8,105 nucleotides of DNA from positions 1-8,105 of the forward strand of contig CAKTTM010000077.1 of assembly GCA_934615145.1 (NCBI GenBank). The letters run 5' to 3'. The notes under the pieces are model-generated. The model saw only the letters and a list, made by a program, of their open reading frames with translations. It did no database searches and was not told the DNA's origin. Positions 1 through 7,352 of the stretch are shown here, one piece after another. Numbering within the stretch: the first letter of the stretch is position 1; every line of letters begins with the position of its first letter. Source of the stretch: an uncultured Clostridia bacterium. GTDB taxonomy: Bacteria > Bacillota > Clostridia > Christensenellales > Aristaeellaceae. Both the position numbers and the translations under genes were made by a program.

Positions 1-1348
1 CCAGCATGGCGCTGGCCGGGTCGCCCCGGTGGTCGCTGCCCATCTTGTCGATCTCGTCAAAGAGGAAGACAGGGTTCATGCTGCCGGCACGCTTGAGGCC
101 GGTGATGATGTGGCCGGGCATGGCGCCGATATAGGTACGCCTGTGGCCAAATATCTCCGACTCATCGCGCACGCCGCCCAGCGAGATCTGCACAAACTTG
201 CGGCCCAGGGCCCTGGCCACCGCCTTGACGATGGAGGTCTTGCCCACGCCGGGCGGCCCCACAAAGCAGAGGATGGCGCCCTTCATCGCGGCCTTGGGAT
301 CCTGCTTTTGCCGCAGGCCCAGCACCGCCAGGAACTCGATGATGCGGTCCTTGACCTGCTGCATGCCATAGTGATCTTCGTCCAGCACCTTGCGCGCGCG
401 GTCGAGGCGGATGCGATCCTTGGTATACTTTTCCCATGGCAAGTCCAGCAGCCAGTCCAGATAGGTCTCGCTGACGGTGGTCTCCGGCGTGCCGGGGGCC
501 ATACGGTTGAGGCGCTCGATCTCCTTGGCCGCCTTTTCCCTGGCCTCGGCATTGAGGGGCGTCTTGGCCAGGCGCTTGCGGTAGTCCTCGATCTCCTCGT
601 CCTCTTCCTCGCCCAGCTCCTCCTGCAGCACCTTCATCTGCTCGCGCAGGTAGTACTCTTTCTGGTTTTTGTCCATCTGCATGCGGATGCGCAGCTGCAC
701 CATGCGCTCCAGGCCGGCAAAGCGCGCCTCCTTCATCAGGGCCAGGGCCAGGGCCTCCAGGCGCTGAGCAGGGTCGATGATGCTCAGCAGCTCCTGCCTA
801 TCCTCCATGCGGCTCAGGGCATTGCTGGCGATCACATCCACCAGCTCATCGGGCTTCTTGATGCCCTTGATGGTGCGCGTGGTCTCCGGCGTGATGCGCT
901 GGCTGCTCTGCGAGAACTCATGAAAATACTCGTGCACCACGCGGATGGTGGCGGTGATTTCAGGCGTGATCTGGCTGTCGTCCATGAGCGGAATGGGCTT
1001 TAGGCTCGCCATCCAGGCGCCCTCGGTCAGCGTCAGCCGGCGCAGGCTGGCCCGCTGCTCGCCCTCTAACAATACGCGCAGCATATTGCCCGACAGGTGC
1101 AGCACCTGCTTGATGCGGGCGATGGTGCCCACCTGGTACAGGTCTGCCAGCTTGGGCTCCTCGGTGTCGATATCCTTTTGCGTGACGATGAAGATGCGCT
1201 GATCTGCTGCCATCGCGCGCTCAACAGCCGCAATGCTGGGCTCACGGCCCACATCAAAATCCATCACCGTATGGGGAAACAGCATCATGCCCCGCAGCGG
1301 CATCAGGGGCAGCTGCAGCAGGGCTGCTGTCGATTTCTTTTCTGTCAT
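1..1348 (-). CDS. lon: ATP-dependent Lon protease (endopeptidase La), N-terminal part, truncated by window edge
   Basis: Lon is a cytosolic AAA+ serine protease that unfolds and degrades damaged and regulatory proteins. The window holds the first 449 residues, read from ATG at 1348; the rest lies beyond base 1. Residues about 10-200 look like the substrate-binding LON domain (LPLMPLRGMMLFPHTV near the start). A charged helical linker follows, with QKEYYLREQMKVLQEELG, a Lon signature, near residues 240-260. The AAA+ module has Walker A GPPGVGKT at 364-371 (bases 236-259), the pore-loop stretch GHRRTYIGAMPG, and Walker B FLFDEIDK with DEIDK at 431-435 (bases 44-58). The Ser-Lys protease domain is outside the window, so catalytic competence cannot be judged. 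The start is supported by AGGAGG four bases upstream. It is the fourth gene after tig, clpP and clpX, separated from clpX by a hairpin. One oddity is EIF where Lon proteins known to me have EIR just before GHRRTY. The family assignment is secure. Confidence 0.97.
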   Translation of the reverse strand, partial: MTEKKSTAALLQLPLMPLRGMMLFPHTVMDFDVGREPSIAAVERAMAADQRIFIVTQKDIDTEEPKLADLYQVGTIARIKQVLHLSGNMLRVLLEGEQRASLRRLTLTEGAWMASLKPIPLMDDSQITPEITATIRVVHEYFHEFSQSSQRITPETTRTIKGIKKPDELVDVIASNALSRMEDRQELLSIIDPAQRLEALALALMKEARFAGLERMVQLRIRMQMDKNQKEYYLREQMKVLQEELGEEEDEEIEDYRKRLAKTPLNAEAREKAAKEIERLNRMAPGTPETTVSETYLDWLLDLPWEKYTKDRIRLDRARKVLDEDHYGMQQVKDRIIEFLAVLGLRQKQDPKAAMKGAILCFVGPPGVGKTSIVKAVARALGRKFVQISLGGVRDESEIFGHRRTYIGAMPGHIITGLKRAGSMNPVFLFDEIDKMGSDHRGDPASAML

Positions 1349-1352
1349 GCGT

Positions 1353-1358
1353 CCTCCT
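1353..1358 (-). promoter_or_regulatory. Ribosome binding site of lon
   Basis: The minus strand reads AGGAGG, then ACGC, then ATG. This perfect Shine-Dalgarno sequence fixes the lon start at 1348. It lies nine bases downstream of the hairpin at 1368-1398, so that structure would sit in the leader just before the ribosome landing site. Confidence 0.85.
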
Positions 1359-1360
1359 GT

Positions 1361-1398
1361 GTAAAACGCCTCTTCCCGGTCAGACTGCGGGAAGAGGC
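1361..1398 (-). terminator. Hairpin with short T run between clpX and lon (partial terminator or attenuator)
   Basis: A perfect 11-bp inverted repeat pairs 1368-1378 (GCCTCTTCCCG on plus) with 1388-1398 (CGGGAAGAGGC), with a 9-nt loop. Read in the minus direction, the GC-rich stem is followed by GTTTTAC, which resembles a Rho-independent terminator with a short, weak T tract. It lies after the clpX stop and before the lon ribosome binding site. No -10/-35 pair fits between hairpin and lon, and I see no convincing one in the 35 bases between the clpX stop and the stem. Lon transcripts would therefore have to read through the hairpin or carry it in their leader. A leaky terminator lowering lon relative to clpXP, or an RNA-stability or processing element, would both fit. 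Confidence 0.65.
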
Positions 1399-1433
1399 CT
1401 TGGTCCGGCTGGGGCTGATGGCGGATTTGGGTC

Positions 1434-3331
<1,898 letters not shown>

Positions 3332-3339
3332 CAAATGGG

Positions 3340-3346
3340 CTCCTTA
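3340..3346 (-). promoter_or_regulatory. Ribosome binding site of clpP, overlapping the tig stop
   Basis: The minus strand reads TAAGGAG, where TAA is the stop codon of tig and AAGGAG is the Shine-Dalgarno sequence of clpP. Ribosomes finishing tig therefore release on the clpP landing site, which suggests coupled translation. The spacing favours ATG at 3331 over TTG at 3334. Confidence 0.8.
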
Positions 3347-4858
3347 CTCCTGGTCGTCTGGGCTTTCCTGGTCGTCCTGCTTGGCCTCTGCCTTGGGGGC
3401 GGCCTTCTTGGCTGCCGGCTTCTTGGCGGCGGGTTTCTTGGCCGCTGCCTTCTTGGCGGGCTTCTCTTCCTCAGCCTTGTCTTCAGCCTGGGCCTCTTCC
3501 TCGGGCAGGGCATCTGACACCTGCTGGGCGATGGCCTCAAGGTCGATGTCTTCGTGCTCGGGGCCCTCATGCAGGCTGATGTCTGCGTTTTCCTTCAGCA
3601 AGGCCACCGCCTTGTTGTGGGAGGCCAGGTCTTTATAATACCCGACTTGGCGCTCGCTCAGCGTCGGGCGGTACTGCTCCAGCTCCCGGCCAATCTCCTT
3701 GGCGTGGCGGGCGATCTCCTGCTCGACCTCCTCGTCGCTGGCCTCCAGGCCCTCTGCCTTGACGATGGCGGCCAGCACCAGCTGGGTCTTGACGGCATTC
3801 TGAGAATCGGTCCTGAGCATATCGCGTACCTGGGCCTCATCCATGCCGGTGTACTTGAGGTAATCCTCATAGCGCAGGCCCTGGTAGGCCATGCGCATCT
3901 GCATATTGCGCAGCTGGGCGTCGATCTCGTCCTCCACCATGGCGTCCGGGATATCGCAGTCGGCCTGATCGACCGCCTGCTGCAGCAGCTCGTTCTCCAG
4001 CTGGGTCTCGGCGTTCTGGTCGCGCTGCTGGGTCAGTTCCTTCTCGATGGCCTCGCGGTATTCCTTGAAGGTGGTGTACTCCGACACATCGGCTGCAAAC
4101 TCGTCATCCAGCTCGGGCTTGAGCTTTTCCTTGATGGCATGCAGCGTCACATGGAAGGCGGCCTCCTTGCCGGCCAGATCCTCGGCGTGGTACTCGCTGG
4201 GGAAGGTGACATTCAGGTCCTTCTCCTCGCCGATGCTCATGCCGATCACCTGATCCTCAAAGCCGGGGATGAAGCTGTTTGAGCCTATCTCCAGGCTCTG
4301 GCCCTCAGCCTTGCCGCCGTCAAAGGGCACGCCGTCCACGGTGCCCAGATAGTCAATGGTGACGGTGTCGCCGGTCTTGACCGGGCGATCGGTGATCTCG
4401 GCCTGCGTGGTGGCCTTGTCCACATCGTGGGAGATGCGGTGATCGATCTGCTCCTGGCTGATGGGGTGCAGATGGCGGGTGCCCTTGAGCTTCTTGTACT
4501 CGCCAAGGCTCACATCGGGGATGACAAAGACCTCGACGGAAAACAGCAGCTCTTTGCCCGAGCCGATCTGCTGGATGTCCAGCTCCGGCCGGTCGACGGG
4601 CTGCAGCTCGTCCTTCTCGATCGCTTCCTTATAGACATCGGGAAACAGCATATCAAAGGCGTCGTCATAGAATATGCCTTCGCCATACATGGACTCTATC
4701 AGCCTGCGGGGCGCCTTGCCCTTGCGAAAGCCAGGCACATTGACCTTGCCGCGGTTCTTCAGATAGGCCTTCTGCATCGCCTCGTCAAACGCTTGCGCGG
4801 GCACCTTAAAGGTCAGCTTGACCTTATTGCCGGAAATCTTTTCCGCCGTGTACACCAT
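3344..4858 (-). CDS. tig: Trigger factor, ribosome-associated chaperone and peptidyl-prolyl isomerase, with long Lys/Ala-rich tail
   Basis: Trigger factor docks at the ribosome exit tunnel and shields nascent chains. The product has 504 residues, against about 430 for most family members. Residues 1-110 form the ribosome-binding domain, with signature GFRKGKAPR at 43-51. Residues about 160-245 form the FKBP-type isomerase domain, with GDTVTIDYLG, VDGVPFDGGKAEG and GSNSFIPGFEDQVIGM. Residues about 246-430 are the helical C-terminal chaperone arms. The extra length is a low-complexity tail from about 432: first acidic (EEEAQAEDKAEEE), then basic AAKKP repeats at about 467-490, then acidic again (DDQESPDDQE). 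The start is set by AGGAGG six bases before ATG. It is the first gene of the tig-clpP-clpX-lon cluster, transcribed from the divergent region at 4859-5041. The tail is unusual but is in frame with the core and followed directly by the clpP ribosome binding site. Confidence 0.97.
   Translation of the reverse strand: MVYTAEKISGNKVKLTFKVPAQAFDEAMQKAYLKNRGKVNVPGFRKGKAPRRLIESMYGEGIFYDDAFDMLFPDVYKEAIEKDELQPVDRPELDIQQIGSGKELLFSVEVFVIPDVSLGEYKKLKGTRHLHPISQEQIDHRISHDVDKATTQAEITDRPVKTGDTVTIDYLGTVDGVPFDGGKAEGQSLEIGSNSFIPGFEDQVIGMSIGEEKDLNVTFPSEYHAEDLAGKEAAFHVTLHAIKEKLKPELDDEFAADVSEYTTFKEYREAIEKELTQQRDQNAETQLENELLQQAVDQADCDIPDAMVEDEIDAQLRNMQMRMAYQGLRYEDYLKYTGMDEAQVRDMLRTDSQNAVKTQLVLAAIVKAEGLEASDEEVEQEIARHAKEIGRELEQYRPTLSERQVGYYKDLASHNKAVALLKENADISLHEGPEHEDIDLEAIAQQVSDALPEEEAQAEDKAEEEKPAKKAAAKKPAAKKPAAKKAAPKAEAKQDDQESPDDQE
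3389..3463 (-). repeat. AAKKP-type repeats encoded in the trigger factor tail
   Basis: This stretch encodes residues about 466-490 of trigger factor. It consists of near-identical units of roughly 15 bases giving AAKKP (AAAKKPAAKKPAAKK at 471-485). On the plus strand it appears as recurring CTTCTTGGC blocks separated by GC-rich variants. Synonymous differences between units suggest that the amino-acid pattern, not just the DNA, has been kept. Such tracts are prone to copy-number change by slippage. Confidence 0.8.
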
Positions 4859-4864
4859 GGGTTA

Positions 4865-4870
4865 CCTCCT
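4865..4870 (-). promoter_or_regulatory. Ribosome binding site of tig
   Basis: The minus strand reads AGGAGG, then TAACCC, then ATG. This consensus Shine-Dalgarno sequence with six-base spacing fixes the tig start at 4858. Confidence 0.88.
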
Positions 4871-4920
4871 CAACAGTATCAGGGAATGTGCTGCCGCGTG
4901 GGCAGAAAACACTATCCTAC

Positions 4921-4949
4921 ATAATACCACTGTGCAAGCGCAGGCGCAA
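4921..4949 (-). promoter_or_regulatory. Candidate promoter of the tig-clpP-clpX-lon operon
   Basis: Read on the minus strand, TTGCGC (4949-4944) is followed after 17 bases by TATTAT (4926-4921), a five-of-six match to a housekeeping -10 box. The -35 matches only in its first three bases. Transcription would start near 4914, leaving a leader of about 55 nt before the tig ATG. The -35 lies inside one arm of the inverted repeat at 4941-4972. No CIRCE element (HrcA) or CtsR-type heptad repeat is visible nearby. An alternative -35, TTGCAC at 4937-4932, would need the poorer -10 TAGTGT. Confidence 0.5.
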
Positions 4950-4972
4950 GCCTTTTGCGGGTCTTGCGCCTG
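4941..4972. promoter_or_regulatory. Perfect 10-bp inverted repeat between divergent promoters, candidate operator
   Basis: CAGGCGCAAG at 4941-4950 is exactly mirrored by CTTGCGCCTG at 4963-4972, with a 12-bp spacer. The two half-site centres are 22 bp apart, about two helical turns, as expected for a dimeric regulator binding one face of DNA. The left arm covers the candidate -35 of tig, and the right arm touches the candidate -35 of the divergent regulator gene. No T run follows on either strand and both flanking genes point away, so a terminator is unlikely. The natural candidate ligand is the PucR-type regulator encoded at 5042-6106, but this is inference from position. Confidence 0.55.
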
Positions 4973-4999
4973 TTCATCCCCGCCCGCGCGTGTTATAAT
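4971..4999 (+). promoter_or_regulatory. Candidate extended -10 promoter of the regulator-peptidase genes
   Basis: TATAAT at 4994-4999 is a perfect -10 box and is preceded by TGT, giving the TGn extension that strengthens promoters with poor -35 boxes. A weak -35 (TGTTCA, 4971-4976) lies 17 bases upstream. Transcription would begin near 5006, about 36 nt before the ATG at 5042. The -35 overlaps the last two bases of the inverted repeat at 4941-4972. Confidence 0.65.
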
Positions 5000-5041
5000 C
5001 AATGTTGCGCCGCAAGCAGCAGGCGCCGGGAAGGAGCCGAC

Positions 5042-6106
5042 ATGCAACAAGCCTTGCTCACAAGCATACAGGAACTGTTCAGCCACTTGGATCAGGGGCT
5101 GCAGCTGCTGGACTTCAGGGGCCAGAGCCTGGTGCCAGCCGGGCCCACCGCCTACTACCTGCCGCTTGACATGCAGCCGGGCGAGCATGTGGCGCAAAGC
5201 GGCTATCTGTTCTGGCGGCTGCGCCACGAGCAGGAGCTCTATTTGATCTGCCCCGAGGGGCCCACAGCCCAGCAGTGGCTGCGCCTGACCGCCTTTGGCG
5301 TCGAACAGGCCCTGGGCGCCGGACGGCTGGAGGATGACCCGGCCAGCGCCTGGCGGCGGCTGCTGACAGAGCAGATGACGCCCTCTGAGCGCGATGCGCT
5401 CTTGGCCCGCCACCACATCGCCCCGGCGCTGCCCCGGCAGGTGCTCAGGCTCTATCTGCCCAAGCTCAAGGCGCAGGACGCCTGGGAGCTGCTGCGGCCC
5501 CTGGTGCCGCTGGATGAGCAGGATGTGCTGACGCCGCTGAGCCGCGACAGCCTGGCCCTGGTCAAGGCGGGCGGCATGAGCCAGCAGGACCTGGGCGAGT
5601 TTGCGGCAGCGCTGTGCGACACCGTGCGCGAGGAGACAGGGCTTGACCTGTACTGCGGCATCGGTGATCCGGCACTGTCCGCCGAGACGCTGCTGCAAAG
5701 CTGCCAGCAGGCCCAGGCTGCCCTGCGCATGGGCGCTGTATTCTGCCCCAAGGCCTCCGTCAGCGTCTATCAGCAGATGCTGCTGCCCCGCTTCCTATGG
5801 GAGCTGCCAGACGAGCTGGCCCAGCGCTACCACGCGCTGCTGTTTAACAAGCGCAGCGCCCACCTGTTCACCCAGGAGATGCTGGAGACCATCGACATGT
5901 TCTTACAAAAGGACCTCAACCTCTCCGACACCGCGCGTCAGCTCTACATCCACCGCAACACGCTGGTGTACCGCCTGGACAAGGTGCAGCGTTTATCGGG
6001 CCTGGACTTGCGGCGCTTTGACGACGCGTTCATATTCAAACTGCTATACGATCTGAGAAAGTCAAGGCGCCCGGACGCGGGCGACACGCGAAAGGCGGCA
6101 CCATGA
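5042..6106 (+). CDS. PucR/CdaR-type helix-turn-helix transcriptional regulator
   Basis: This 354-residue protein resembles the PucR/CdaR regulators, which bind DNA through a C-terminal helix-turn-helix. Residues about 255-340 match that domain: a region containing FTQEMLETIDMFLQKDLNLS leads into the helix-turn-helix at about 292-318 (LSDTARQLYIHRNTLVYRLDKV). The middle, about 130-250, fits the degenerate GGDEF-like domain of this family (YCGIGDPALSAETLLQSCQQ). The first 100 residues may be a small sensory fold of PAS type, but I cannot name its ligand. ATG at 5042 is chosen because AAGGAG lies five bases upstream; the frame is open for 29 more codons, but they cover the promoter. No membrane segment is seen, so it is cytosolic. 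Its stop overlaps the next start (ATGA), tying it to the S41 peptidase gene. It is divergent from tig. The specific regulon is unknown; the family call is firm. Confidence 0.85.
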   Translation: MQQALLTSIQELFSHLDQGLQLLDFRGQSLVPAGPTAYYLPLDMQPGEHVAQSGYLFWRLRHEQELYLICPEGPTAQQWLRLTAFGVEQALGAGRLEDDPASAWRRLLTEQMTPSERDALLARHHIAPALPRQVLRLYLPKLKAQDAWELLRPLVPLDEQDVLTPLSRDSLALVKAGGMSQQDLGEFAAALCDTVREETGLDLYCGIGDPALSAETLLQSCQQAQAALRMGAVFCPKASVSVYQQMLLPRFLWELPDELAQRYHALLFNKRSAHLFTQEMLETIDMFLQKDLNLSDTARQLYIHRNTLVYRLDKVQRLSGLDLRRFDDAFIFKLLYDLRKSRRPDAGDTRKAAP

Positions 6107-7317
6107 AAAAAAGGCTCTCCACCCTGCTGGTCCTGATCATGCTCAGCACCGCGCTGCTCTACGCCGCGCAGGCCAACCGCATCAGCCCCAGCGGCACCGT
6201 CACCATCCCCCGCGCCGAGTACGAGCGGCTCAAGCAGTTTGAAAAGCTCGACGAGGTCAAGCGATATATCGACAGCTATTTCTACGAGGAGCCAGACGAG
6301 CAAAAGATGCTCGACGGCGCTGTCCAGGGCATGCTGGAGGGCACAGGCGATGCCTATACCTTCTATTACCCTGAGGAGGCCTGGAAGACGCTCTGGGAAG
6401 AGGACAGCGGCAAGTACGCCGGCATCGGCGTGCAGATGCTGGGCAACTATGAGGACAAGGCGGTCACCATCATCCGCGTGTTCAAGGGCACCCCGGCCGA
6501 GGCCGCCGGCCTGCGCAAGGGCGATGTCTTCTATATGGTTAACGACCTGGAGGTCACCAATGCCAGCATGCAGGACGCAGTGAAGCTGATGCGCGGCGTG
6601 CCGGGCGAGGAGGTACACGTCCAGGTGGTGCGCGAGGGCCAGGTGCTCAGCTTTGACATCATCAAGGCCGAGATCACCGTCAACCGGGTGGAGAGCATGA
6701 TGCTGGACCATCAGGTGGGCTATATCGCGCTGTATGAGTTCGCAGGCCACAGCTATGACGACTTCAAGAATGCCTATGACGAGCTCAAGGCGCAGGGCAT
6801 GCAGTCACTGCTGATCGACCTGCGCGACAATGGCGGCGGCTGGGTGGACGACGGCGTCAAGCTGGCCGATCTCTTCCTGGACCGTGTGCTGCTCTTCTAC
6901 ACCGAGGACCGCCAGGGCAACCAGCAAAAGACCTATGGCACCGACGGCAAGGACGAGCTGCCGCTGGTACTGCTGGTCAATGAGAACTCCGCCTCCACCA
7001 CCGAGATACTCTCCGGCGCCTTGAAGGACCATGGCCGCGCCACCATCGTGGGCGTCAAGACCTTCGGCAAGGGCGTCATCCAGAATGTGATGGAGCTGTC
7101 CGACCGGGTCAGCGGCTTTCAGTTCACGGTGGCGCAATACTTTACCCCCCTGGGGCAGCAGGTGCACAAGGAGGGCATCACGCCCGATGTGGAGGCCCTG
7201 ATGCCAGAAGAGCTGCAGCACAGCTTCTTCCAGCTGGGCGACATGACCGATCCGCAGCTCAAGGCCGCCTATGAGCAGGCGCTGGCGCTGCAGGCCGGGG
7301 CCGCCGCTGCCAGATAA
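6103..7317 (+). CDS. S41-family C-terminal processing peptidase (CtpA/CtpB-like), exported
   Basis: S41 carboxy-terminal processing peptidases act outside the cytoplasmic membrane and use a PDZ domain to gate a Ser-Lys active site. This 404-residue protein begins with a basic start and hydrophobic segment (about residues 4-23), acting as a signal peptide or membrane anchor. A tethering region runs to about 100. The PDZ domain lies at about 105-190, with GIGVQM and PAEAAGLRKGDVFYMVN. The protease core follows, with IDLRDNGGGWVDDGV at about 238-252. The catalytic residues fit CtpB spacing: Ser298 in NENSASTTE, Lys323 in FGKG and Gln327. No C-terminal peptidoglycan-binding domain is present. The start overlaps the upstream stop as ATGA, with AAAGGCGG before it, indicating translational coupling to the regulator. 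Its substrate is not evident. A role in cell-envelope or regulated intramembrane proteolysis signalling is family knowledge, not shown here. Confidence 0.93.
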   Translation: MKKRLSTLLVLIMLSTALLYAAQANRISPSGTVTIPRAEYERLKQFEKLDEVKRYIDSYFYEEPDEQKMLDGAVQGMLEGTGDAYTFYYPEEAWKTLWEEDSGKYAGIGVQMLGNYEDKAVTIIRVFKGTPAEAAGLRKGDVFYMVNDLEVTNASMQDAVKLMRGVPGEEVHVQVVREGQVLSFDIIKAEITVNRVESMMLDHQVGYIALYEFAGHSYDDFKNAYDELKAQGMQSLLIDLRDNGGGWVDDGVKLADLFLDRVLLFYTEDRQGNQQKTYGTDGKDELPLVLLVNENSASTTEILSGALKDHGRATIVGVKTFGKGVIQNVMELSDRVSGFQFTVAQYFTPLGQQVHKEGITPDVEALMPEELQHSFFQLGDMTDPQLKAAYEQALALQAGAAAAR

Positions 7318-7340
7318 ATAACATTCGCGAGTAAACAACG

Positions 7341-7345
7341 AGGAG
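7341..7345 (+). promoter_or_regulatory. Ribosome binding site of ychF
   Basis: AGGAG lies seven bases before the ATG at 7353 and fixes that start. The 35-bp gap after the S41 peptidase gene contains no hairpin or clear promoter, so cotranscription with it is plausible. Confidence 0.75.
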
Positions 7346-7352
7346 TCACTGT

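Noticed and set aside
29..1003. Long plus-strand open frame opposite lon
   Set aside because: It is exactly antisense to the lon coding sequence, has no Shine-Dalgarno site, and its product is a low-complexity His/Leu/Ala-rich chain typical of the reverse frame of a GC-rich gene.
3332..3334. TTG as the clpP start codon
   Set aside because: It is in frame, but the Shine-Dalgarno spacing is better for the following ATG at 3331, which also gives the usual short ClpP N-terminus.
3389..3463. Direct repeats as a CRISPR or mobile-element signal
   Set aside because: The units are about 15 bases, contiguous, in frame and encode AAKKP; there are no spacers, terminal repeats or transposase.
5007..5026. 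GCGCC/GGCGC 5-bp inverted repeat before the regulator start
   Set aside because: Too short, with a 10-nt loop and GC-only sequence in a GC-rich region; expected by chance and without other support.
4955..5041. Upstream extension of the regulator by 29 residues
   Set aside because: The frame is open, but this part contains the TATAAT box and predicted transcription start and has no Shine-Dalgarno site, while ATG at 5042 has AAGGAG at good spacing.
4859..5041. CIRCE (HrcA) or CtsR operator upstream of tig
   Set aside because: Neither TTAGCACTC-N9-GAGTGCTAA nor the GGTCAAA-type heptad repeat is visible; the only clear palindrome has a different sequence.
4862..5698. Minus-strand open frame covering the intergenic region and the start of the regulator gene
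   Set aside because: It lies opposite a regulator with a good promoter and ribosome site, its product is Gln/Leu-rich without a domain, and it would run through the tig promoter region.
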